From: Phycisphaerae bacterium
GTDB taxonomy: Bacteria > Planctomycetota > Phycisphaerae > Phycisphaerales > SM1A02
Direction: 5' to 3'
NCBI GenBank assembly: GCA_018656645.1
Contig: JABHZL010000054.1
Coordinates: forward strand, 1-53,718
DNA length: 53,718 bases
The notes beneath the pieces are model-generated. The model was not told the origin of the DNA, did not search any database, and saw only the letters and a program-made list of their open reading frames with translations. Made by a program: the position numbers and the translations under genes. Each line of letters opens with the position of its first letter. The first letter of the stretch is position 1. Shown in pieces: positions 17,458 to 25,426 of this stretch.

Positions 17458-18363
17458 ATGAGCTCAAATAAAAAAACTCCTTCAGCAAAGCCCAAACGAG
17501 CCTTTCTCCGAGGACTAGCCGTTCTTCTTCCTTCTGTGTTGACGCTGTGGTTGATGGTGAAGGCATATCAATTTATTGATTCTGCAATCGCGCAACCAAT
17601 TAACGGTGGCATAAAAATGCTCGTCGTACAAACACCAAACTATTTTCCTGGTGCAGCAGATTATTTTGCCATTGGTCCAAACGAAAAAGAACTCCACGAA
17701 GCAGCTCTTCAACAAGAACTTTCTATAACTGACAAAAAAGAAATGCGATCACTTACTATCGAACTTCGTACGCAATCTGTTAACAAATGGTGGGACGCAC
17801 ATCGTTGGATGAACTTACTTGGGTTACTTGTTGCAGCGGTGATCGTCTATATTTCAGGCCGACTTGTAGGTGGTTGGCTCGGTCGTGCGGCGTACAAACG
17901 AATCGAAAATATTATGGTGGCTGTACCTGTAATACGAAAAGTCTATCCGTATATAAAGCAACTTGTTGATTTTTTAATCAACGAGAACGACGCGCCAAAA
18001 TTCAGCAGCGTCGTTGCAGTCCAGTATCCTCGAAAAGGTATCTGGTCGGTAGGATTTCTTACAGGTCCAACCCTACAAACCCTTGAAAAACAAACTCCAG
18101 ATTCTGTGACTATTTTTATCCCAAGTTCTCCAACACCATTTACAGGTTATACAATCACTGTCCCCAAAAAAGATACGCTCGATCTTCCTATAACTGTTGA
18201 AGAAGCTATCCGATTCTCCGTCAGTGGCGGCGTTCTCGTGCCAGACCACCAACTTCTGAGCGATACAGGAGTTCCTGCTAGAATAGATACGTCTAACGAA
18301 GATTCCAACGAAGAAAATCATGATGAACCTATGGAACGAGAACCAGAACAGGATCAAACATAA
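17458..18363 (+). CDS. DUF502 family membrane protein
   Basis: A 301-residue inner-membrane protein of unknown function. Two membrane segments stand out: LRGLAVLLPSVLTLWLMVKA (about 20-39) and NLLGLLVAAVIVYISGRLVG (about 118-137), followed by the DUF502 core: IPVIRK-like VPVIRKVYPYIKQLVDFLI (about 158-176), VQYPRKGIWSVGFLTG (about 190-205) and IFIPSSPTPFTGYTITVP (about 220-237). The C-terminus is an acidic tail rich in E/D. A 72-residue stretch between the two helices is longer than in many members. The stop overlaps the hpf start (TAATG), placing it first in a DUF502-hpf-ptsN operon. Confidence 0.85.
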   Translation: MSSNKKTPSAKPKRAFLRGLAVLLPSVLTLWLMVKAYQFIDSAIAQPINGGIKMLVVQTPNYFPGAADYFAIGPNEKELHEAALQQELSITDKKEMRSLTIELRTQSVNKWWDAHRWMNLLGLLVAAVIVYISGRLVGGWLGRAAYKRIENIMVAVPVIRKVYPYIKQLVDFLINENDAPKFSSVVAVQYPRKGIWSVGFLTGPTLQTLEKQTPDSVTIFIPSSPTPFTGYTITVPKKDTLDLPITVEEAIRFSVSGGVLVPDHQLLSDTGVPARIDTSNEDSNEENHDEPMEREPEQDQT

Positions 18364-18686
18364 TGCAGATTAATGTAAGCAGTAAATTATTTGATATGAC
18401 TCCAGCAATCGAAGAGTACATCGTCGGAAAATCAGAAAAACTCACTCGTTTTTTTGATCGCATTGAACAAATAGATGTAAAAATTGAAAAAACAACCCAC
18501 GGATACACGTCTGAAATTATTGCAAATGTCGAACACCACGATCCTATCATTGCGAACAATGAAAATAACGATATGCACGCATCAATCGATGGATGTGTAG
18601 ATCGGGCGGTTCGCCAACTAACCGACCTGAAGTCTCGGCTTCGAGATAACAAACACAATACTCCTACCGGAGGGAACGAGCAATGA
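18363..18686 (+). CDS. hpf: Ribosome hibernation-promoting factor, short form
   Basis: Binds the 30S decoding region and favours inactive ribosome dimers in resting cells. At 107 residues it is the short form, without the dimerising C-terminal domain of long HPF. The fold is recognisable from the N-terminal MQINVSSKLFDMTPAIEEYI and the VDRAVRQLTDLKSRLRDNK helix at 80-98. It overlaps DUF502 upstream and ptsN downstream (ATGA). The hpf-ptsN pairing is the classical companion of rpoN in Proteobacteria, although no rpoN is present here. Confidence 0.9.
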   Translation: MQINVSSKLFDMTPAIEEYIVGKSEKLTRFFDRIEQIDVKIEKTTHGYTSEIIANVEHHDPIIANNENNDMHASIDGCVDRAVRQLTDLKSRLRDNKHNTPTGGNEQ

Positions 18687-19153
18687 AACTACTCGACATA
18701 GTTGTCAAAGATTCAATTATTACGCAACTGAAATCTACTACAAGGGATGCAGCTATTTCCGAAATGATTGATATGCTTGTCTCTGCAGGTGCAGTAAAAG
18801 AAGAACAACGAGACGAATTTGTCAAAGCAGTTATCCGTCGTGAAAACAAGGGGTCAACTGGTTTTGGGCATGGCGTAGCTGTTCCGCATGTAAAGCATGC
18901 AGAAATCAAAAAAATGTATGTCGCTGTTGCAAACAGTGAAGATGGCATTGATTTCAAAGCGCTTGACCGAGAACCAGTGCATTCAATCATGCTTTTGCTG
19001 AGTCCTGAAGATGAACCAGAGAATCACCTTGATGCTATGGAAGCAATCTTCGGAAATCTCAGCCAAGATACTTTCAGGCGTTTTCTCCGCCAAGCTACAA
19101 ATGCTGACGATGTCATCACGCTTCTTTCCGAAGCTGATGCCGCAACACGATAA
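18683..19153 (+). CDS. ptsN: PTS IIA-Ntr-like regulatory protein
   Basis: EIIA-fructose/nitrogen-type phosphocarrier of 156 residues, usually regulatory rather than transporting. The phosphorylated histidine is His69 in STGFGHGVAVPHVKH (residues 58-72), the family signature. LLLSPEDEPENHLDAM near 108 is the usual second conserved block. ATG overlaps the hpf stop and is preceded by a strong GGAGGG eight bases upstream. With HPr 84 bp downstream this gives two members of a phosphorelay; enzyme I is not in the window. Confidence 0.92.
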   Translation: MKLLDIVVKDSIITQLKSTTRDAAISEMIDMLVSAGAVKEEQRDEFVKAVIRRENKGSTGFGHGVAVPHVKHAEIKKMYVAVANSEDGIDFKALDREPVHSIMLLLSPEDEPENHLDAMEAIFGNLSQDTFRRFLRQATNADDVITLLSEADAATR

Positions 19154-19236
19154 CTGCTCCTTCGTTTTCGTTCTTAATCTGAACCCAAGCACAAAATCAA
19201 CCCATAATTCCCATTAATCAATCTCTCTACAAAACC

Positions 19237-19512
19237 GTGCCCATTACAGCAACCATCACAATCAAAATACCAAACCGACTCGGTATGCATGCACGCCCCG
19301 CGACCATGTTTGCTGAAATTGCTGGACAGTTTGAAGCAGAGATCACAGTTGCACACGGAGGCCATGATCCCGTAGATGGTAAATCCATCATGCAATTGAT
19401 GATGCTCGCTGCAACGCAAGGAACTCCACTGGTCATTCTTGCAACTGGTGGAGATGCAGATGCGGCAGTTGAAGAACTAAAATCACTCGTAGCAAACGGG
19501 TTCAACGAGTAA
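19237..19512 (+). CDS. ptsH: HPr-family phosphocarrier protein
   Basis: Carries phosphate from enzyme I to EIIA proteins. The 91-residue protein has the active His18 in RLGMHARPATMFAE and a regulatory-type Ser50 in VDGKSIMQLMML, the place phosphorylated by HPr kinase in other bacteria. GTG start with no Shine-Dalgarno site; a weak TACAAA (19228-19233) is just upstream. It is probably the phospho-donor for the PtsN protein encoded before it (NPr-like role). Convergent with gpsA, 73 bp apart. Confidence 0.92.
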   Translation: MPITATITIKIPNRLGMHARPATMFAEIAGQFEAEITVAHGGHDPVDGKSIMQLMMLAATQGTPLVILATGGDADAAVEELKSLVANGFNE

Positions 19513-19547
19513 TCAAACAATCACTTCCACGGCTATTCTTCTTTGTC

Positions 19548-19582
19548 TATTGTCTAGACTTCGTACGCCTAGATTGACAATA
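19548..19582. terminator. Inverted repeat between convergent ptsH and gpsA
   Basis: TATTGTC (19548-19554) and GACAATA (19576-19582) form a perfect 7-bp inverted repeat, with an inner TCTAG/CTAGA pairing. It lies centrally in the 73-bp spacer of a tail-to-tail pair, where a bidirectional terminator is expected. There is no long T-run on either side, so it is at best a weak intrinsic terminator. Confidence 0.4.
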
Positions 19583-19585
19583 CTC

Positions 19586-20581
19586 TCAAATCTTTTCTGC
19601 CTTCAAATCGCGAGACATAAGACTATCGATTGCACCTCGCATTGGCATGCCTTCATACAAAACTTGATAAACCGCCTCGGAGATTGGCATTTCTACACTG
19701 TATTTTGCTGCAAGTTCTCGCACAGCCTTCGTAGTTGGAACACCCTCAACAACTGAACCCATTGTTTCTTGAATCGTCTCAAGTGTTTCTCCCCTACCAA
19801 GACGCTCTCCACATGTACGGTTTCGCCCATGTGGACTAAAACATGTTGTTGCTAAATCACCTACACCTGCGATGCCAAAAAATGTTTCGACACTTGCGCC
19901 CATCGCAACACCAAGTCTTGAAATTTCTGCAAGCCCTCTTGCAAGCATCGCGGATTTTGCATTGTCTCCTAATTCCATGCCATCACACATTCCTGCTGCA
20001 ATTGCAATTACATTTTTAGTTGCACCAGCAAGTTCAACGCCAAGAGGATCTTGGTGTGTGTAAATACGAAGCCATGGAACGTCAAACAAATTTTGTATAA
20101 GAGTAGCAACCGAAGTATCAATTGAGCTTGCGACCATCGCAGCTGGCTTATGAGCCGCTAACTCAGTTGCTATTGTTGGGCCTGACAACACACATGTTTC
20201 AGAAGTTGTACCAACTAATTCCTGAATCACTTGCGTTGGTCTTAGCAATGAACCTATTTCAATACCTTTGGCAACACTCGCAATTGGAGTCCCCATTGGA
20301 AGGTGCGTACTCAAGCCCGACCAAACATTGCGAACATACTGTGTTGGAATTGCATTCATTGCAACATCAACGCCTGAGAGTGCCAATGCTGCATCTTCGT
20401 ATACTTCGACCTCATCTGAGAGATGAAAACCACCTAAACGGGGTGAAGTCCTCGTCTCGGCTAATTTCTTTACTGCGTCTGGAAATGGCCCCCACAGCTT
20501 GACCTTTGCCCCTCGAGCCACAAGCGCATCTGCCAAAACGAGTCCCATTTGTCCATCCCCTACCAAAGCAACTGTTCTCAT
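19586..20581 (-). CDS. gpsA: Glycerol-3-phosphate dehydrogenase [NAD(P)+]
   Basis: Reduces dihydroxyacetone phosphate to sn-glycerol 3-phosphate for phospholipids; 331 residues. The NAD(P)-binding loop is VGDGQMGLVLADALV at the N-terminus (VGxGxxG with D in place of A/S), then VAKGIE near residue 108, the catalytic Lys in LAGATKNVIAIAAGM (about 180-194), and GDLATTCFSPHGRNRTCGE (about 240-258). The frame extends nine codons upstream, but ATG 20581 starts the Rossmann strand directly, as in the family. A possible product user, plsC, is in the same window. Confidence 0.95.
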   Translation of the reverse strand: MRTVALVGDGQMGLVLADALVARGAKVKLWGPFPDAVKKLAETRTSPRLGGFHLSDEVEVYEDAALALSGVDVAMNAIPTQYVRNVWSGLSTHLPMGTPIASVAKGIEIGSLLRPTQVIQELVGTTSETCVLSGPTIATELAAHKPAAMVASSIDTSVATLIQNLFDVPWLRIYTHQDPLGVELAGATKNVIAIAAGMCDGMELGDNAKSAMLARGLAEISRLGVAMGASVETFFGIAGVGDLATTCFSPHGRNRTCGERLGRGETLETIQETMGSVVEGVPTTKAVRELAAKYSVEMPISEAVYQVLYEGMPMRGAIDSLMSRDLKAEKI

Positions 20582-20658
20582 GATGCAGTCTTTCCTAATA
20601 CTGAGCAAATCGGTGTTCTTTGTGAGCGTCCTGCGGTATCTTACGCGAACAATTGCCC

Positions 20659-20677
20659 TATAAACTACTTATAGTAG
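20659..20677 (+). promoter_or_regulatory. Promoter -10 plus inverted repeat before the P-type ATPase
   Basis: TATAAA (20659-20664) is immediately followed by CTACTTATAGTAG (20665-20677), a perfect 5-bp inverted repeat around TAT. The repeat covers the predicted start of transcription, a typical operator position. A Shine-Dalgarno AGGAG at 20691-20695 serves the ATPase ATG at 20703. A metal-responsive repressor is plausible but not shown. Confidence 0.45.
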
Positions 20678-20702
20678 GTAGGAATTGCACAGGAGCCTTT
20701 TT

Positions 20703-22715
20703 ATGACTGATCAACCCATAAGTGAACCACTAACAATGCCTGATATGGATGCCATGCAGGGCGCGATGAAACTTGAACGCCGCCTACTCGTTGCCCTTGG
20801 AGGTGGTGTTTTACTAGCAGTTTCGTGGATTTCAAGCCTACTTGGGGCCCATACCTTGGCTTCGCAGATTCCTGCAGCACTTGGGTCAATTATTCTTGTT
20901 ATTCCTCTCCTTCGAGGATCATGGGCTGAAGTCAGTAAGGGGAAACCTTCTAGCGACGCACTCGCCTCGCTTGCTGTCCTTGCAGCACTCTCAGCAGGCA
21001 TGTATCTCGCTGCAGGTTTTCTTGCACTCTTCCTTTGGATGGCAAACCTCATTTTAAGCCGAACAGCGTGGGGCGCACAACGTGCGATCCGCGATCTTGT
21101 TGACCTCACGCCTGGGCAAGCTCGTTTATTCAAGAATGACACAGAAACAATGATGCCAGTCAAAGATGTTGAAGTTGGCATGGTTGTTCGTGTTCGTCCT
21201 GGTGAGAATCTCCCTGTTGATGGCACAATTATTTCAGGAAGCAGTGATATAAACCAAGCGTCTCTAACTGGTGAAGCTGTACCTGCAGAAGTCAGTAAAG
21301 GTACTCCTGTCTATGCGGGCACGACAAACTTAACAGGTCAAATCGATGTTGAAGTAACTGCCGTCGCTGGAGACACCACAATCGGTAAAGTTGAATCGCT
21401 CATCCGAGAAGCCGAATCAACAAAAACAAAGCGGCAAGAATTGATCGAACAACTAGCTTCGTATTACTTTTCAATCGTAGTCATGGTTGCAGCAGTTGTT
21501 TGGTTCTTTACAAGCCGATCTGCAGATGAATTCATTCGCGATCAAGCGTCTGTTCGAGCAATCACAGTACTGGTTGTTACATGCCCCGGCGGTTTATTGA
21601 TCGCACACCCCACTGCAATGGTTGCTGCGTTTGCAGCAGCTGCAAGACTTGGCATCATGGTCAAACAAACACGCACGCTTGAGGCTGCTGCAGACATTGA
21701 TACAGTGATTCTTGATAAAACTGGCACACTTACAACTGGGCACTTTGCTGTGAGTCGGTTAGCCCCAGCAGAAGGGATAGAAGGAGCTGCACTTTTGCAA
21801 GCGGCTGCTGATGCTGAACAACATTCCAACCACCCTCTTGCAAAATCGATTATTGACACTGCGACGCAGGCAAGAATTGAACCAACATCTGTCAATGACT
21901 TTGAAGAAGTACATGGACGTGGTGTTATTGCCCACACATCTGATGCAGACGTGTACGCTGGGCGAGGCGCATGGTTACTTGAACTAAATGGTGAGATTGC
22001 TTCCAAAATGAAAGTTGTTGAAGAACGCATTGAAGGAATGTCAAGCGTGCACATCATGCGCGGTTCACAATACCTCGGCGCTGTTGGGCTTGAAGACAAA
22101 TTGCGACCACACGCAGCTGAAGCGATCGAAGATATGCGTCAACATGGTGTTCGTCACGTTTCTATATTTACTGGTGACCGACTAGATGTTGCGAAACGCG
22201 TTGGACAAGCCGTTGCAGTTGACTCTATTGAAGCAGAATGTTTACCAGAAGAAAAACACGAAGAATTACGGTACCTCATCGGTCGTGGGCACAACACTCT
22301 TGTTGTTGGTGACGGCATCAACGATGGTCCAATCCTTGCAACTGCAGATGTTGGCGTAGCAATGGGTCTTTCAGGCAGTGACATTGCAACAAATTCAGCA
22401 GGTGTTGCTTTGATGAACGATGACCTACGCAATATCCCATTCCTTATTGCGCTCGCACGAAAAGCAAAAAGTGTCATTGGGCAAAACATTGGTGCCTCGC
22501 TCGTACTCGCTGTTGTGGGTCTTGCGCTCGCTGCTACTGGTAACATCAATATTTGGTTTACACCGTTTTACTATGCACTTGGATATGTCATCGTGATCGC
22601 AAACTCGCTGCGGCTCATTCGCTTTGGTGAAGATTTCACAGCACATGTTGACTCACAACGACAAATCGAGGCTAGCAGGGTTGCAAAACCAGTGCGGCAA
22701 TTAGCAATAAATTGA
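20703..22715 (+). CDS. P1B-type (heavy-metal) ATPase with a CPG motif
   Basis: ATP-driven metal exporter/importer of 670 residues, inner membrane. The phosphorylated Asp338 is in ILDKTGTLTTGHF, with TGEAVPAEVSKG (actuator) near 190, the nucleotide-domain HP motif in NHPLAKS, and VGDGINDGP near 533. There is no N-terminal HMA domain or His-rich tail. The membrane metal-site motif that is CPC, SPC or similar in known subgroups reads Cys294-Pro-Gly here (VVTCPGGLLIAHPTAMVAA), so the metal cannot be guessed. The C-terminal helix pair ending in VIANSLRLIRFGE is typical of P1B ATPases. The frame extends six codons upstream, but ATG 20703 has AGGAG eight bases before it. Confidence 0.88.
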   Translation: MTDQPISEPLTMPDMDAMQGAMKLERRLLVALGGGVLLAVSWISSLLGAHTLASQIPAALGSIILVIPLLRGSWAEVSKGKPSSDALASLAVLAALSAGMYLAAGFLALFLWMANLILSRTAWGAQRAIRDLVDLTPGQARLFKNDTETMMPVKDVEVGMVVRVRPGENLPVDGTIISGSSDINQASLTGEAVPAEVSKGTPVYAGTTNLTGQIDVEVTAVAGDTTIGKVESLIREAESTKTKRQELIEQLASYYFSIVVMVAAVVWFFTSRSADEFIRDQASVRAITVLVVTCPGGLLIAHPTAMVAAFAAAARLGIMVKQTRTLEAAADIDTVILDKTGTLTTGHFAVSRLAPAEGIEGAALLQAAADAEQHSNHPLAKSIIDTATQARIEPTSVNDFEEVHGRGVIAHTSDADVYAGRGAWLLELNGEIASKMKVVEERIEGMSSVHIMRGSQYLGAVGLEDKLRPHAAEAIEDMRQHGVRHVSIFTGDRLDVAKRVGQAVAVDSIEAECLPEEKHEELRYLIGRGHNTLVVGDGINDGPILATADVGVAMGLSGSDIATNSAGVALMNDDLRNIPFLIALARKAKSVIGQNIGASLVLAVVGLALAATGNINIWFTPFYYALGYVIVIANSLRLIRFGEDFTAHVDSQRQIEASRVAKPVRQLAIN

Positions 22716-22820
22716 TCGCAATGTAACAATTAGACTCCCACTACTACGCTCCAAAATTATCTACTCAGTGCTTCCTGGCGTCCTTAGAATGATTACGAAT
22801 TATTTTTTCTCGTACTTTCG

Positions 22821-23882
22821 TTACGCAATCGTAATTGCGTCGTCCAAATACACATCTTGAATTGCGTTTAGCAATTGCACACCTTCAGCCATCGGACGCT
22901 GAAAAGCTTTTCGACCACTGATCAACCCAGTGCCACCGGCACGTTTGTTAATCACTGCCGTTCGAACTGCCTGACCAAAATCGTCGTCGCCAGAAGCGCC
23001 GCCGCTGTTAATCAACCCTGCACGACCACTGTAACAATTCAACACTTGGTATCGACAAAGATCAATCGGGTGATCTGTACATAAATCACTATACATCCCC
23101 TTGTGGAATTTTCCGAACGAGGAGCCACCCTCATTCATCGCAATGTACCCACCGTTGTTCGTTGCTTGTTTTTGCTTAATAATATCTGCTTCGATTGTAA
23201 CACCCAAGTGATTAGCTTGACCAGTTAAGTCAGCGGATGCGTGATAATCAGATCCATCAACTTTGAAGTCACTGTTTCGAAGATAGCACCAAAGAACTGT
23301 TGCCATTCCAAGTTCATGTGCAAGTGCAAAAGCATGCGCAACTTCTTGAATCTGTCTGCCCGATTCCTCTGAACCATAATAAATCGTTGCACCAACTGCA
23401 GCTGCACCTAAGTTCCAAGCTTCTTCGATGCTTCCAAACATAATTTGGTCAAAATTATTTGGACTTGTCAGCAATTCGTTATGGTTAATTTTGACGATGA
23501 ATGGAATTTTGTGGGCATAATCTCGAGCAACCGAACCGAGTACACCGTACGTACTAGCAACAGCATTGCATCCACCTTCTATTGCCAATTCAACAATTTT
23601 TGCTGGATCGTAATAAGCAGGATTTGGTGTAAATGAAGCACCTGCGGAGTGCTCAATCCCCTGATCAACAGGAAGAATTGAGAGATAACCCGTACCACCC
23701 AATCTACCGTGCCCATAAAGCGAAGCGAGATTTCGCAACGTTTGTGGGTTCCTATCACTATTCTTCCAAGTACGGTCAAGAAAATCCGAACCGGGCAATT
23801 GGAGAATATCAGATGAAATAATCGCCTCGTGTTCAAGCAGATTTGCAGCTTCAGCGCCAAGATAGTCAGTAGTCTTCGTCAT
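22821..23882 (-). CDS. Class I fructose-bisphosphate aldolase (DhnA/FbaB type)
   Basis: Schiff-base aldolase cleaving fructose 1,6-bisphosphate to DHAP and G3P; 353 residues, cytosolic. Family marks are [15 protein letters not shown] near 70, [15 protein letters not shown] near 130 and the C-terminal [13 protein letters not shown] and [20 protein letters not shown], whose phosphate- and Schiff-base-region residues match the archaeal-type class I enzymes. The open frame extends eight codons upstream; ATG 23882 is preferred because TAGGAGT lies just before it on the minus strand. The last codons form a perfect 6-bp hairpin (22824-22839). It stands divergent from the FG-GAP protein. Confidence 0.93.
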   Translation of the reverse strand: MTKTTDYLGAEAANLLEHEAIISSDILQLPGSDFLDRTWKNSDRNPQTLRNLASLYGHGRLGGTGYLSILPVDQGIEHSAGASFTPNPAYYDPAKIVELAIEGGCNAVASTYGVLGSVARDYAHKIPFIVKINHNELLTSPNNFDQIMFGSIEEAWNLGAAAVGATIYYGSEESGRQIQEVAHAFALAHELGMATVLWCYLRNSDFKVDGSDYHASADLTGQANHLGVTIEADIIKQKQATNNGGYIAMNEGGSSFGKFHKGMYSDLCTDHPIDLCRYQVLNCYSGRAGLINSGGASGDDDFGQAVRTAVINKRAGGTGLISGRKAFQRPMAEGVQLLNAIQDVYLDDAITIA

Positions 23883-23899
23883 TGGTTTACTCCTAAGAA

Positions 23900-23914
23900 C
23901 GGGCATAATACCCG
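23900..23914 (-). promoter_or_regulatory. -10 box in an inverted repeat before the aldolase gene
   Basis: Minus-strand TATTAT (23910-23905) sits inside CGGGCATAATACCCG (plus strand), a 4-bp inverted repeat. The transcript would have a short leader of about 16 nt including TAGGAG. This aldolase promoter is therefore of the ordinary, Shine-Dalgarno kind. Confidence 0.45.
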
Positions 23915-24057
23915 CAAAAGTGCTGCTCTATCTACCCTAAATCAACATTGGAAAAATCAATTTAACTTCGTGTGGTTTTTTGCATCTTTTTCTTCGTTAT
24001 CGCGTATCTATGGTGTATTCTATTAGTTTAAAATCACCTTATCTCAGGTGTTCAGAT

Positions 24058-25425
24058 ATGCCAAGTAAAACACTCATTTTTCTACTATCAGCCGTATGTT
24101 CCCTCAGTTGGGTAACACCACTGCATGGTCAAAGTTCGCTATCCCCCACAATAAGCACATGGAATGATCATTTCGGGGATAGCATCTCATCAGATGGTAT
24201 CTGGTTAGCTGTTGGCGCACCTCAGGATTCAAGCGAAGCATCTCTTCGTGGATCAGTCCACATTTATTGGGATAACGGTGGTACGTGGACACATCACCAA
24301 CGACTTTCGCCAGTACCTGTCCCAGAATCTGGTGAAAATATTTTCTTTGGAACTTCTGTTTCGCTTGATGGCGACTGGTTAGTCATCGGAGCTCCTGGTG
24401 ACGATGAATCTGGAGTAAACGCTGGGGCCGCTCATGTTTATCAAATAAATGGAGATACAGGTTTTTGGGAAGAAACTAACAAACTCTTTTCTGCAACGCC
24501 CGCAACGAATGATCACTTAGGAACTTCGGTTTCTATCGATTCAAACTCTGGCCTCGCAGTTGTTGGGCAAATAAATGGTTTCGGAACAGGAGTGCTTCAT
24601 CCGTGGATTATCGAAGAGGGAACGTGGTCAGCGCTAGAATCAATCTCAAACCCTATAGGTGAAACAAACACTAAATTTGGTGTTTCAATTGATCTTGAGG
24701 GAGATACATTAATTGCGGGCGCACCTCTCGAAGAAGACGGTAAAGGAAGTGTTTGGGTTTTAACATTTAATACTAATCAGAATGTATTTGATATCAGTGC
24801 AAGATTACAACCAAATAGTGATGTTCAAGCGCCACACTTTGGTACCTCCGTCGATATTTCTGGCAATTCTATTGTTGCAGGATCTCCTCATGATGGCAAC
24901 GGAGAGGAAAATGGTGGCGCAGCCTATTTATTTAGAAATAATGGAAGTGGTTGGATTTCTAAAGACAAATTTGAAGGGTCTAGCACAACAGCAGGAGATG
25001 CTTTTGGCAGCAGTGTGCATCTTGCAAACAATTCCGTTGTAGTTGGCGCCCCATTCCACGACACAGAAATAGGCGATGCGTATGCTTTCGACGTTACGGG
25101 ATCAACAGCAGTTGAAATCATTCAATTGTTACCCTTTGATGGCATCGCTGATGGTTACTTTGGGCGTAGATGTCATATTGCCAACGATTCTATTTTCGTC
25201 AGTTCTTTAGCATTTAGCCATACTGAACTTCACTCTGGGAAAGTATATATCTACGATTCCATTGTCATGTTTGGCGATTTAGATTTTGACAACGATCGTG
25301 ACATTGAAGATTTGTTACTTTTAATTTCATTTTGGGGACCATGTTCAAACAGTTGCGCAGCTGATTTTGACCAAAACGGTGAAGTAGATATAAACGATTT
25401 ACTCACTTTCATTCAAGTTTGGTAA
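24058..25425 (+). CDS. Secreted FG-GAP beta-propeller with dockerin-like C-terminus
   Basis: Exported protein of 455 residues. A signal peptide (LIFLLSAVCSLSWVTPLHG) ends near residue 24. It is followed by about seven FG-GAP/integrin-alpha-like repeats with the pattern FGxSVxxxGxxLxVGAPxD...GxAYxF, for example FGTSVSLDGDWLVIGAPGDD, HFGTSVDISGNSIVAGSPHD and FGSSVHLANNSVVVGAPFHD, giving a probable seven-bladed propeller. The C-terminus has two dockerin-like EF-hand repeats, DLDFDNDRDIEDLLLLISFWG and DFDQNGEVDINDLLTFIQVW, ending exactly on W, the planctomycete sorting-type dockerin. Role: cell-surface adhesion or binding, unproven. The ORF extends 26 codons upstream, but ATG 24058 gives the signal peptide; TAAAAT lies at 24029-24034. 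One base separates its stop from ggt. Confidence 0.85.
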   Translation: MPSKTLIFLLSAVCSLSWVTPLHGQSSLSPTISTWNDHFGDSISSDGIWLAVGAPQDSSEASLRGSVHIYWDNGGTWTHHQRLSPVPVPESGENIFFGTSVSLDGDWLVIGAPGDDESGVNAGAAHVYQINGDTGFWEETNKLFSATPATNDHLGTSVSIDSNSGLAVVGQINGFGTGVLHPWIIEEGTWSALESISNPIGETNTKFGVSIDLEGDTLIAGAPLEEDGKGSVWVLTFNTNQNVFDISARLQPNSDVQAPHFGTSVDISGNSIVAGSPHDGNGEENGGAAYLFRNNGSGWISKDKFEGSSTTAGDAFGSSVHLANNSVVVGAPFHDTEIGDAYAFDVTGSTAVEIIQLLPFDGIADGYFGRRCHIANDSIFVSSLAFSHTELHSGKVYIYDSIVMFGDLDFDNDRDIEDLLLLISFWGPCSNSCAADFDQNGEVDINDLLTFIQVW

Positions 25426-25426
25426 A

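Noticed and set aside
22824-22839. CGCAAT/ATTGCG hairpin at the aldolase 3' end as an intrinsic terminator
   Set aside because: A perfect 6-bp stem, but it lies before the stop codon and is followed on the minus strand by an A-run, not a T-run.
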